Shown here one piece after another: positions 1 to 5,940 of a stretch of 14,334 nucleotides of DNA. Both the position numbers and the translations under genes were made by a program. The stretch is taken from positions 1 to 14,334 of the forward strand of contig CAZVLQ010000033.1 in assembly GCA_964628185.1 (NCBI GenBank). The letters run 5' to 3'. Below the pieces are notes generated by a model. It ran no database searches, had not been told where the DNA came from, and worked only from the letters and a program-made list of their open reading frames with translations. Each line of letters starts with the position of its first letter. The first letter of the stretch is position 1. This stretch comes from CAZVLQ01 sp964628185. Lineage in GTDB: Bacteria; Pseudomonadota; Zetaproteobacteria; Mariprofundales; Mariprofundaceae.

Positions 1-16
1 CCTTGCGGAATCGTTC

Positions 17-44
17 AAGGGAGGCCTTCGGGCCTCCCTTTTTT
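17..44 (+). terminator. Rho-independent terminator of an upstream gene
   Basis: A perfect 10-bp stem (17-26 pairing with 31-40) closes on a TTCG tetraloop (27-30) and runs directly into six T residues (39-44). The C(TTCG)G loop is the most stable tetraloop context. The T-run is only on the plus strand, so it ends a plus-strand transcript whose gene lies left of the window; bases 1-16 are too short to identify that gene. Confidence 0.93.
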
Positions 45-89
45 ATGTCATATGCGAGGGCTCAGCCCGCGGCCTTTTGCCTGTGCGCT

Positions 90-163
90 GCACCTGTCTG
101 CGCCTGTCTGCGTGCAACACACAGGCAGGTGCGGCCGGCACGCACGGGTAGATGCAGACAGGC
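90..163. repeat. Nested tandem and inverted repeats in a gene-free stretch
   Basis: The stretch 45-196 holds no supported gene. Within it a 10-base unit CCTGTCTGCG occurs twice in tandem (93-102 and 103-112). GCCTGTCTGC at 102-111 has a perfect inverted copy at 154-163. A second imperfect inverted pair is 90-100 against 122-132 (10 of 11 pairs, the other being a G-T). The RNA could fold into competing hairpins. No known RNA family is recognised and there is no T-run behind it. Confidence 0.5.
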
Positions 164-196
164 AATCCCGGCGGTTCAATCATTCATCAGGGAGAG

Positions 197-224
197 TTGA
201 CATACATAAATCATAAATCACAAT
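197..224 (+). promoter_or_regulatory. Probable sigma70 promoter of the remnant toxin-antitoxin locus
   Basis: A perfect -35 box TTGACA (197-202) is followed after 16 bases by CACAAT (219-224), four of six matches to TATAAT. Transcription would begin at or next to the ATG at 231, so the mRNA would be leaderless; no Shine-Dalgarno sequence precedes that ATG. The spacer carries two direct copies of CATAAAT (205-211, 212-218). The design resembles the promoter of the second module at 2011-2039. Confidence 0.5.
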
Positions 225-230
225 AGCCTC

Positions 231-398
231 ATGGGCATAACGCTATCCATACCTGATGATGTTGCGGAAAGGTTTCGGTCGGCAGTCCCTCCCCGGAAGC
301 GTTCCAGTGTCATTGTACGCTTGATTCAGCGCGAACTGGACCATCGCAACAAGGCCCTGGCCGCGGCGTGTATTGCCGCGAACCGGGATGAACCATGA
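231..398 (+). CDS. Short RHH/MazE-type antitoxin, apparently C-terminally truncated
   Basis: This is a 55-residue ORF. It opens with a beta-strand segment typical of ribbon-helix-helix antitoxins (ITLSIPDDVAERF), followed by a basic helix (RKRSSVIVRLIQREL) and a helix ending LAAACIAANRDEP. The N-terminal part would bind DNA. The family normally continues into an acidic toxin-binding tail, which is missing here: the frame stops right after AANRDEP. The stop overlaps the remnant toxin frame that follows. There is no ribosome binding site, but the promoter places the mRNA start at the ATG. I infer that a deletion removed the 3' end of this gene together with the 5' end of the toxin gene. Whether the protein still binds an operator is unknown. 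Confidence 0.68.
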   Translation: MGITLSIPDDVAERFRSAVPPRKRSSVIVRLIQRELDHRNKALAAACIAANRDEP

Positions 399-621
399 TA
401 CCATCAATGAACTAAGAAAAACGGTGGTCGTTGTTCCGCTTTCTTCCGCCGCGAGGCCTCACCCGCCGGTCACGGTCTCCATCCCCTGTCAGGGAAAACA
501 GGCAGTTGCAATTGTCGATCAGATACGAGCAGTTGCCAGGCGCCGTCTGAAAAGAAGAATCGAGCCGGCTTCTTGTGAAGATATTAAAAAAATAATTGAA
601 GCCCTGTTTCTCATTCTGTAA
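388..621 (+). pseudogene. MazF/PemK-type toxin remnant lacking its N-terminus
   Basis: From the ATG at 388 the frame gives 77 residues that read as the last two thirds of a MazF/PemK endoribonuclease: TVVVVPLSSAARPHPP, then GKQAVAIVDQIRAVARRRL, then a C-terminal helix ending ALFLIL. Intact members are about 110 residues and begin with a strand (GDIWW-like) and an RPVVIVS segment; this whole region of about 35 residues is absent, and the frame upstream of 388 does not supply it. The usual Asp after the QIR(T/A)V motif is Ala. It overlaps the antitoxin ORF by 11 bases in another frame. I judge it inactive. It ends 11 bases before the LOG gene, so it may be co-transcribed with it. Confidence 0.75.
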
Positions 622-632
622 TAAGTGCGATA

Positions 633-1328
633 ATGATTGAAGACCTGAAAGGACCTGAAGCCTGGCGTATTTTTCGCATTATCAGCGAATTTACCGAGGG
701 CATTGACAAGCTTGCGCCCATGGCCTTTGCTGTCACCATTTTCGGTTCGGCCCGATTACAGCCGGGCGATGAGCATTATGATGCGGCGCGCCGCATCGCC
801 AGAAGGCTTGCCGAGAATGATTTTAATATCATCACCGGCGGCGGTCCCGGTATCATGGAAGCGGCGAATCACGGCGCCATGGAGGGTGACAGCCATTCCA
901 TCGGCCTGAATATCGAGTTGCCGGCGGAACAGCATGTCAACAGGTATCAGGATGTATCCCTCCAGTTTCGCTATTTCTTTGTGCGCAAGGTGATGTTCGT
1001 CAAGCAGTCAATGGGTTATATCTGCATGCCGGGCGGTTTTGGCACGCTGGACGAGTTTTTTGAAGCCCTCACCCTGATGCAGACCCACAAGATTCACCCC
1101 TTGCCACTGGTTCTGTTTGGCTCGGGTTTTTGGCGCGGCCTGCTGGACTGGGCCCGTGCCACGCTGCTTGAGGCCGGGATGATTTCTGCTGAAGACCTTG
1201 ATCTGGTGACGGTGACGGATGACGAGCAGGAGGTGGTCGACATCATGCGCCGGCATCGTGACTGGAAACGGGATCAGATTAAGCTTGCCTCCCGAACCGC
1301 CGCGAAAAGTGCCGGCCTTTCACCATGA
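633..1328 (+). CDS. LOG family (TIGR00730) nucleoside 5'-monophosphate phosphoribohydrolase
   Basis: This 231-residue protein has the Rossmann-like fold of the LOG/lysine-decarboxylase-like family. These enzymes split nucleoside monophosphates (in plants and some bacteria, cytokinin ribotides) into base and ribose 5-phosphate. The two family signatures are present: GGGPGIMEAAN at 69-79 and PGGFGTLDE at 133-141, the latter carrying the active-site Glu. IFGSAR at 37-41 is the typical first strand. Length fits the family. The start at 633 is kept because the whole N-terminus (EAWRIFRIISEF) looks like family members, although the ribosome binding site is weak. Older databases call such proteins lysine decarboxylases, which is a misannotation. 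The exact substrate cannot be told from sequence. The gene sits between two toxin-antitoxin loci, and its stop codon lies inside an inverted repeat. Confidence 0.92.
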   Translation: MIEDLKGPEAWRIFRIISEFTEGIDKLAPMAFAVTIFGSARLQPGDEHYDAARRIARRLAENDFNIITGGGPGIMEAANHGAMEGDSHSIGLNIELPAEQHVNRYQDVSLQFRYFFVRKVMFVKQSMGYICMPGGFGTLDEFFEALTLMQTHKIHPLPLVLFGSGFWRGLLDWARATLLEAGMISAEDLDLVTVTDDEQEVVDIMRRHRDWKRDQIKLASRTAAKSAGLSP

Positions 1329-1405
1329 AGCACATGAAAAATACGAATAAGAAAACACGGAAGCAGGGTGGTGTACCGGCTTCATGCTCTTCATGGTGAA
1401 TTTTT
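1319..1405 (+). repeat. Long inverted repeat with T-run at the 3' end of the LOG gene
   Basis: TTCACCATGAAG (1319-1330) pairs perfectly with CTTCATGGTGAA (1389-1400). After a 2-by-2 internal loop the stem continues with CATGAA (1333-1338) against TTCATG (1381-1386). Five T residues (1401-1405) follow. The left arm contains the LOG stop codon (1326-1328). It can act as a plus-strand terminator between two converging genes. The ATGAA/ACGAA-rich interior (1325, 1334, 1343) resembles degenerate intergenic repeats of proteobacteria; that family link is from memory. Confidence 0.65.
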
Positions 1406-1427
1406 GGTTCCGGCTTTGCCGGGCTGG

Positions 1428-1766
1428 TTAAATTGATAGTACAAGTCTCAGGCCTTTATTTAACATATGGATTTTTTTCGAGGGTAATTTGCCTAACTTT
1501 TTTGATAGAAATGATTTATCCAATGTTAATACTTGAGAGACATTGACTACAGATTCCCTGGAGAGACCGGTTTCTTTTTTTGAGATCGAAAAATTACCCG
1601 GGGCCTTTGCCAGACGAAGGTTTGAAGTGATGATGGCGACAATCACAGTGCTGATTTTGCTTTGGTTGAATTCATTGGATGATACGATAACAACGGGCCG
1701 CCGATAACCGGGCTCCGAGCCTCTCGGCTCACCAGGTGTGGCCCACCATATTCTCCCCTTTTCCAC
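1428..1766 (-). CDS. MazF/PemK-type endoribonuclease toxin
   Basis: The 112-residue protein is a complete MazF/PemK-family toxin, an mRNA-cleaving ribonuclease held inactive by its antitoxin. It shows the N-terminal KGRIWWATPGEPRGSEPG segment, RRPVVIVSSNEFN, the strand VIVAIITSN and the VVNVSQVLTLDK motif, all in family order. I choose the GTG at 1766-1764 as start: AAGGAGG lies 7 bases upstream, and the codon overlaps the antitoxin stop by one base (TAGTG), which suggests translational coupling. An ATG two codons earlier (1772) is possible but sits only 2 bases from that Shine-Dalgarno. The gene is markedly AT-rich compared with the flanking genes, which suggests recent acquisition. Cleavage specificity cannot be read from the sequence. 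Confidence 0.9.
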   Translation of the reverse strand: MEKGRIWWATPGEPRGSEPGYRRPVVIVSSNEFNQSKISTVIVAIITSNLRLAKAPGNFSISKKETGLSRESVVNVSQVLTLDKSFLSKKLGKLPSKKIHMLNKGLRLVLSI

Positions 1767-2002
1767 TACCATTCCTCCTTTGGAATGGATTTCGACTGCA
1801 TGGAATACAACTCACTATCTAACTTTGACGGTTCTTTTTCGTATATTTCATTCAATAATTCCGTCACGTTATGATTTTTATGGGCCTCCATATATTCGGC
1901 AACGGCTTTAGCGTAAAGCTGGCTTCTGGGTATTCCAAGACGATGAGCCAGTCCTTCAGCGGCTTGAAATATTGAATCAGGAATAGATATGGCCGTTTTC
2001 AT
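1766..2002 (-). CDS. MazE-type ribbon-helix-helix antitoxin
   Basis: This 78-residue partner of the toxin has an N-terminal ribbon-helix-helix (MKTAISIPDSIFQAAEGLA, then LGIPRSQLYAKAVAEYM, residues 1-38), which binds DNA as a dimer. A charged C-terminal tail ends in SIPKEEW and would wrap around and block the toxin. The order antitoxin-toxin with a one-base overlap is standard for the type II mazEF class. Its promoter and palindromic operator lie directly upstream. The start codon is only 8 bases from the -10 box and has no Shine-Dalgarno, so translation from a leaderless mRNA is likely. Base composition is AT-rich, as in the toxin gene. Confidence 0.9.
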   Translation of the reverse strand: MKTAISIPDSIFQAAEGLAHRLGIPRSQLYAKAVAEYMEAHKNHNVTELLNEIYEKEPSKLDSELYSMQSKSIPKEEW

Positions 2003-2010
2003 AAGATAAT

Positions 2011-2039
2011 AGTATAACTACGGTTATACCGCCTGTCAA
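2011..2039 (-). promoter_or_regulatory. Promoter and palindromic operator of the toxin-antitoxin module
   Basis: On the minus strand TTGACA (2039-2034), a 17-base spacer and TATACT (2016-2011) form a near-consensus sigma70 promoter. A perfect palindrome GTATAAC-N4-GTTATAC (2012-2029) overlaps the -10 box and most of the spacer, the expected place for autorepression by the RHH antitoxin. The transcript should start about 2005-2003, next to the ATG at 2002. Confidence 0.88.
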
Positions 2040-2045
2040 CTGTGT

Positions 2046-2075
2046 GTGCCGTCAGTATGCACGTGCCGTCAGTAT
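2046..2075. repeat. 13-bp direct repeat (17-bp period) over the hda stop codon
   Basis: GTGCCGTCAGTAT occurs at 2046-2058 and again at 2063-2075, 17 bases apart. The second copy contains the hda stop codon (2069-2071); the first lies 7 bases from the toxin-antitoxin -35 box. It may be a slippage duplication or a scar from the event that placed the toxin-antitoxin module here. Confidence 0.7.
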
Positions 2076-2764
2076 CGGCCGGCCCGGATGCGTTTGCCGG
2101 CCCAGGCGAGCGTCAGCCGCCTGTGTGCGGACAGGGCGCTTTTTTCCAGATCCTCCAGCACCGCAATCAGATCCGGCAGGGCGCGCGATAAATGCGTCAG
2201 CAGATACCGTAACACGGCATCATCAATCCGCCACTGGCGCGCCGCCGCAACGCTCTTCAGCACGGCCAGCAGTTCCGCATCCCTTGCGGGCGGAAATATC
2301 CGGACGCATTCCATCGCCGCAAGCCTGCTCGCCAGTTCCGGCGGCGGTTCGGCATGTTTCGGCCCGCGCCAGGCAATCAAAACGGGACGATTCATTTCAC
2401 GCGCGCGTTCGAGCAGATGAAACAGGGCGATGGCGGGAATACGCGGGACGGGGACGGGGGGCATGTCCACCATCCAGCCGGCATATCCCGCGAGCTGTCG
2501 CAGCCATGCCTGCACCTGCCTGCCGGCATGAGGGGCGTCTGCCTGGCCGGTATCAATGAGGCCGAGCTGCGGGTGCTCCTGGGCCAGCGCATGCAATAGA
2601 TGGGTCTTGCCGGCGGGTGTTTGTGAATCAAGCCGGAGAAAGCCGCCATGCACCATCCACAGGGCCAGCCGGTTCTGCGCCGCCTCCGTGCCGGAATGGC
2701 GTATCCAGCCGCCATAATCAAAGCGCGGCGTCAGCTTCAGATCAAGCAGTTGCTGCCGCATCAT
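2069..2764 (-). CDS. hda: Hda-like DnaA-homologue, regulator of replication initiation (divergent)
   Basis: This 231-residue protein (E. coli Hda has 233) resembles Hda, the DnaA-related AAA+ factor that, bound to the DNA sliding clamp, promotes ATP hydrolysis by DnaA after initiation. A QLLDL stretch at residues 5-9 is a fair clamp-binding motif. The ATP-binding loop is unusual: SQTPAGKT (47-54) keeps GKT but lacks the leading Gly, and the Walker B end reads MVDM (98-101) with only one acid. The arginine-finger box LASRLA (144-149) and the C-terminal domain (DLIAVLEDLEKSALSAHRRLTLAW) are conserved. The ATG overlaps the stop of the transporter gene by 4 bases. It is the last gene of the run. 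No terminator is visible before the toxin-antitoxin promoter. Confidence 0.82.
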   Translation of the reverse strand: MMRQQLLDLKLTPRFDYGGWIRHSGTEAAQNRLALWMVHGGFLRLDSQTPAGKTHLLHALAQEHPQLGLIDTGQADAPHAGRQVQAWLRQLAGYAGWMVDMPPVPVPRIPAIALFHLLERAREMNRPVLIAWRGPKHAEPPPELASRLAAMECVRIFPPARDAELLAVLKSVAAARQWRIDDAVLRYLLTHLSRALPDLIAVLEDLEKSALSAHRRLTLAWAGKRIRAGRY

Positions 2765-3822
2765 TCACGGTAGCGGCGGTCTGCTTCCCTGACCAGTACG
2801 GCGCCGGCCGCGGTAACGGGTATCGCCAGCACCATGCCGGTAAAGCCAAAGCGATCCGCGGCGATGGTGAGGGCCAGCAGGATCACCAGCGGATGCAGCC
2901 CGAGCCGGTCGCCCAGGATACGGGGCGTCAGGTAAAGTTCTTCAAACAGGTGGACCACGGAAAAAACGGCAAGTACGCCCGGCAGGCGCCAGTCCGCGCC
3001 AAATTGTCCCAGGGTGATCAGGGCGGCGGTAAAAAAGCCGGCCAGCAGGCCCGCATAGGGAATAAAGGCCAGTGCTCCGGAAAGCAGACCGATGGCCAGG
3101 GCGAACGGAACGCCGACAATAAAGAGACCCAGGCTGTACAGGCAGGCCAGGATGAGGCAGACGGTGAATTGCCCGCGCAGGTACAGGCTGATAATGGCGT
3201 CCATGTCGTCGATCAGGCGAATCACGATCTCACGACCCTGCCGTGGCAGGCGTTCACGCAGTATACGGCCGATCCGGTCCCAGTCAGCGAGAAGGTAGAA
3301 GGCAAACAGCGGGATCAGGATCAGCTTGAACAGGCCAAGAATGAAGTCAAGCACGCCGGAGACCGCGGACAATCCCCAGTGCGCCCATGGGGCCAGGGCC
3401 TCGGGATGTATTTCCTGCGCCTGCGCTTTCAGCCACAAACCCCACTGCTCCATCTTCCCCGATACGTCAATGCCAAGCCAGGCGTGAATCCAGGGCGCCC
3501 ATTGCGCCTTCAGATGCAGGAGCGCATCCGGCAGGGCCCGGGCAAAATGTATGATCTGGCTGATCAGGGGCGGCGCAAGCAGCACGAGCAACGCTATAAC
3601 GGCGCCGGCGCCGGCCAGGAAGACCAGACGCGCCGCCCATTCGCGGCGGACGCCGTGCGCGGCAAGCCATGTGACGGACGGCGCCAGCAGGTAGGCCAGA
3701 ATCCATGCGATCAGCAACGGCGCGGCGACGGCTGAGACGAGCCACAGCAGCAGCGCGGCGCCGGCCGCGAGCAGGCCCATGTTGAGCCAGTTTCGCCGGC
3801 TGTCGCCGGCCTGCGTGCTCAA
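2761..3822 (-). CDS. AI-2E family (PerM-type) membrane transporter
   Basis: The 353-residue integral membrane protein has the same length as E. coli PerM. Hydrophobic segments lie near residues 15-48, 64-84, 155-180, 218-270, 284-295 and 308-345, with an amphipathic periplasmic stretch around 90-150. Family motifs are PYAG at 255-258 and the conserved PRILGDRLGLHPLVIL at 300-315. The family includes AI-2 exporters and Na+/H+ antiporters, and the substrate here is unknown. The start is a TTG at 3822 that overlaps the preceding stop (TTGA), with GAGGAAG a few bases upstream. AI-2E genes next to hda and a pgsA-like gene are a recurrent gammaproteobacterial arrangement. Confidence 0.9.
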   Translation of the reverse strand: MSTQAGDSRRNWLNMGLLAAGAALLLWLVSAVAAPLLIAWILAYLLAPSVTWLAAHGVRREWAARLVFLAGAGAVIALLVLLAPPLISQIIHFARALPDALLHLKAQWAPWIHAWLGIDVSGKMEQWGLWLKAQAQEIHPEALAPWAHWGLSAVSGVLDFILGLFKLILIPLFAFYLLADWDRIGRILRERLPRQGREIVIRLIDDMDAIISLYLRGQFTVCLILACLYSLGLFIVGVPFALAIGLLSGALAFIPYAGLLAGFFTAALITLGQFGADWRLPGVLAVFSVVHLFEELYLTPRILGDRLGLHPLVILLALTIAADRFGFTGMVLAIPVTAAGAVLVREADRRYRE

Positions 3823-4373
3823 CCGTCTTCCTCACGCACGGCCTTTAAGGTCCACAGCACCATGTACTGTATGCCGGAGGCGCAGGTGAGCAGAAAGGTT
3901 GCCCACTGCACGGTCTGCATGATGGCGGCGGGAAGCGGGTAAGTCATGTGCAACAGGGCGACGGACACATACACAATCTGCATGACCGTGGTGGCCTTGG
4001 AGATATAGGTGGGGCGCATTTCAAGCCTGCGGGTGACCAGCTCATAGGCGACGGCGCCGACCACGATGATCACGTCCCGGAACACCACGGCCAGAAACAG
4101 GAAAAGGGGCGTCTGGCCCATGATAAACAGGCTGACGATCGTGCTGACGAGCATGAGCTTGTCGGCAATCGGGTCCATATAGGCGCCGACAACGGTTTGC
4201 ATGTGAAAATGCTTGGCGATGGCGCCATCCAGCATGTCGGTCAACCCGGCAATCACCATCAGCCACAAGGCCTGCACGGCTCTGCCTTCGAGAATGGAAT
4301 AAACGATAATCGGGGTTAAAAGAATACGCGTTAATGTGAGCAGGTTGGGAAAATTGATGATGTTGCGGATCAT
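3819..4373 (-). CDS. CDP-alcohol phosphatidyltransferase (PgsA-like)
   Basis: This 184-residue inner-membrane enzyme belongs to the family that transfers a phosphatidyl group from CDP-diacylglycerol to an alcohol; PgsA, the best-known member, uses glycerol 3-phosphate. The signature DxxDGxxA-K-x8-GxxxDxxxD is complete (D46, D49, G50, G63, D67, D71) except that the usual Arg after Ala is Lys54. About six hydrophobic helices follow the family pattern. I start at the ATG 4373, which overlaps the upstream stop as ATGA and gives the typical MIRNIINFPNLLTLTR beginning; the longer frame to 4526 only reads antisense-like sequence inside the upstream gene. The acceptor alcohol is not proven, and a second pgsA may exist elsewhere in the genome. 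Confidence 0.9.
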   Translation of the reverse strand: MIRNIINFPNLLTLTRILLTPIIVYSILEGRAVQALWLMVIAGLTDMLDGAIAKHFHMQTVVGAYMDPIADKLMLVSTIVSLFIMGQTPLFLFLAVVFRDVIIVVGAVAYELVTRRLEMRPTYISKATTVMQIVYVSVALLHMTYPLPAAIMQTVQWATFLLTCASGIQYMVLWTLKAVREEDG

Positions 4374-5383
4374 TTCGTTTGTTCTGACCCGCCTCGCGGG
4401 CCTCGAGAGCGCCCGTCCGGAAGGGCTCTGAAGGACGATTTGTGTGTAAAGGGCAGGGCAATCCATCCACCCCCGGGCAGGGCGGACAGGTTGAAGCCGC
4501 GGCGCCTGAACCACTCCCGCATCCACCCGTCGTTCACATCTTCAAGCTGTAGCAGGTACGTCTGGCGGGTTCGGCTTAAGGCTAGTGGCAGTATATTGCG
4601 GATGCGCGGGTCGTTTTTCAGCGCTTCCTCCATGGCCACCTGTTCCATCAATCCGCCCGGCCGGTCAATGGTAAGCCTTACCTCCACCCCGGGAACGGTT
4701 CCGGAAGCACCTTCGCTCACGCTCATGTCAGTTTGAAAGGCATAGGCATCCCTTGCCTTCAGCAACAAACCTTTCATCCACGCCTCGAGGGCAGGCAACG
4801 GGTCGGCATCCGGCAAATCTCGCCCTTGCGTAAATTCCCGCAAGCGGGTGTTGCCGCGTACGCTGAGCATCAGGCGCTGGTTATCAAGCCATTGCCAGTC
4901 CATGACCAGGCCCGGTCCGTTATCGGCGAGTTCAATGCCCCATTGTGGAGCAATACGCATGGCTTCATCGGATAACAGGGCCTGTGTTTCCTGCATGGGT
5001 TGCCCGGCGCTGTTGCGAATCCGGATCAGGAGATGAAAACGCGGGGCCGTGACGATGGCGGGGATATGCCGTTGTCTGAGCGCCTGGAATACGGTCTTGC
5101 GGTTGAATTCGACGATCGTAAGCTGTTTGCCGGGAATGATGCGTGAAACCAGCCGGAATTGCGGCGAAATAAGATCGGCCTCGCTGCGTGACGACTGTGG
5201 AACAATACGATCCCACAATAACGGCAGAGCCAGTTGCATGGCTTTTCCAGCATCGGTTTGCGCCCCGTTCAGGTCTTCACTGGCAACGGCGACACTCAGG
5301 CGGGCGTCCGCGGCGTGCGCCCACGACGGTGATGCACACAGGCACAGAACCAGAGCCGGCATGATGCTCCGCGCCACTTTCAC
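4370..5383 (-). CDS. DUF2066 domain exported protein
   Basis: This 337-residue protein starts with a signal peptide (basic MKVAR, hydrophobic core PALVLCLCA, likely cut after SWAHA at residue 24). The mature part begins ADARLSVAVASEDLNGAQTDAG, with the later segments LISPQFRLVSRIIPGKQLTIVEFNR in shortened form typical of DUF2066. The family has no known function; members are periplasmic or membrane-associated and are found beside hda, AI-2E and pgsA-like genes, which is the case here. The start is a GTG at 5383 with no good Shine-Dalgarno. An internal ATG (5362) would shorten the signal peptide and remove its positive charges, so I keep GTG. It ends in a 4-base overlap with the pgsA-like gene and starts 11 bases after the sspB stop. 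Confidence 0.83.
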   Translation of the reverse strand: MKVARSIMPALVLCLCASPSWAHAADARLSVAVASEDLNGAQTDAGKAMQLALPLLWDRIVPQSSRSEADLISPQFRLVSRIIPGKQLTIVEFNRKTVFQALRQRHIPAIVTAPRFHLLIRIRNSAGQPMQETQALLSDEAMRIAPQWGIELADNGPGLVMDWQWLDNQRLMLSVRGNTRLREFTQGRDLPDADPLPALEAWMKGLLLKARDAYAFQTDMSVSEGASGTVPGVEVRLTIDRPGGLMEQVAMEEALKNDPRIRNILPLALSRTRQTYLLQLEDVNDGWMREWFRRRGFNLSALPGGGWIALPFTHKSSFRALPDGRSRGPRGGSEQTK

Positions 5384-5394
5384 CCAATGAAAAA

Positions 5395-5898
5395 TTATTT
5401 GACCACCCGCAAGTGCCGAGGCCGTTTACCTGCCGGTGCAGCCTCATTGTTTGCCTGTTTCTTTCGGGAAGTATCCCCGCTGACGGTGGTCGTCCCGGTC
5501 TCGCCGTCCGGCACGCGGCGCACAGCCCTGACAATTTCACGAATGGTTTCCGGCACATCCTCTTCCCACAATATGCCGTTTTCGATCTTTAGCTCCGGCA
5601 CATAGGTTGCCCATATGGCCTGCATCGGGATGCGACAATGGAACAGCCTGCCCGAGAATGAAAGTTCGGATTCCAGTACGTTGTCGCGAATATGGATGGT
5701 TTGCGGCATGCGTACGTTCAGGACAAGCCGCAGGGCGGGGTCGCCATGCAGATGCTCGGGTACGATTACGTCGTCGCCCGTGGCATTCACGACAATGTAA
5801 ATGCGACCGTGGCGGGCAAAATATTCGCGCAGTTGCCTCGCCTTGGCCGCTTCGGAAAATTGCAGGGGCATGTAGTGCACCTCCATGTTTACTTCCAT
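5395..5898 (-). CDS. sspB: SspB-like ClpXP protease specificity-enhancing factor
   Basis: The 167-residue protein reads as an SspB-type adaptor, which delivers ssrA-tagged and other substrates to the ClpXP protease. The folded domain (about 15-100) has the SspB pattern: IYIVVNATGDDVIVPEHL, LRLVLNVRM, LSFSGRLFHCRIPMQAIWATYV. After a flexible, charged, low-complexity linker (about 128-160) it ends LRVVK (163-167), the same tail as E. coli SspB, where it docks on the ClpX N-domain. I start at the ATG 5898, with GAGGAAG 5 bases upstream; the longer frame runs into rnpB. The SD lies in a hairpin (5904-5921). The usual sspB site is beside sspA and rpsI; here it sits between rnpB and a DUF2066 gene, so it may be a second copy. 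Confidence 0.85.
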   Translation of the reverse strand: MEVNMEVHYMPLQFSEAAKARQLREYFARHGRIYIVVNATGDDVIVPEHLHGDPALRLVLNVRMPQTIHIRDNVLESELSFSGRLFHCRIPMQAIWATYVPELKIENGILWEEDVPETIREIVRAVRRVPDGETGTTTVSGDTSRKKQANNEAAPAGKRPRHLRVVK

Positions 5899-5903
5899 CT
5901 TAT

Positions 5904-5921
5904 CTTCCTCACATGAGGAAG
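5904..5921 (-). promoter_or_regulatory. Perfect hairpin holding the sspB Shine-Dalgarno sequence
   Basis: On the minus strand CTTCCTCA and TGAGGAAG form a perfect 8-bp inverted repeat with 2 central bases (a 7-bp stem with a 4-base loop in RNA). The right arm is the Shine-Dalgarno of sspB, 5 bases before its ATG. No T-run follows, so it is not an intrinsic terminator. It could limit sspB translation or protect the 3' end of the RNase P RNA. Confidence 0.6.
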
Positions 5922-5940
5922 TTATCCCGCATACTGCACG

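Noticed and set aside
3..200. 65-residue ORF at the left edge
   Set aside because: It starts at the window edge, crosses the terminator and the repeat stretch, has biased Cys/Ala/Arg composition and no resemblance to a protein family.
2617..3735. 372-residue plus-strand ORF
   Set aside because: It is antisense to the AI-2E and hda genes, with Gln/Gly-rich low-complexity composition typical of the reverse frame of a GC-rich gene.
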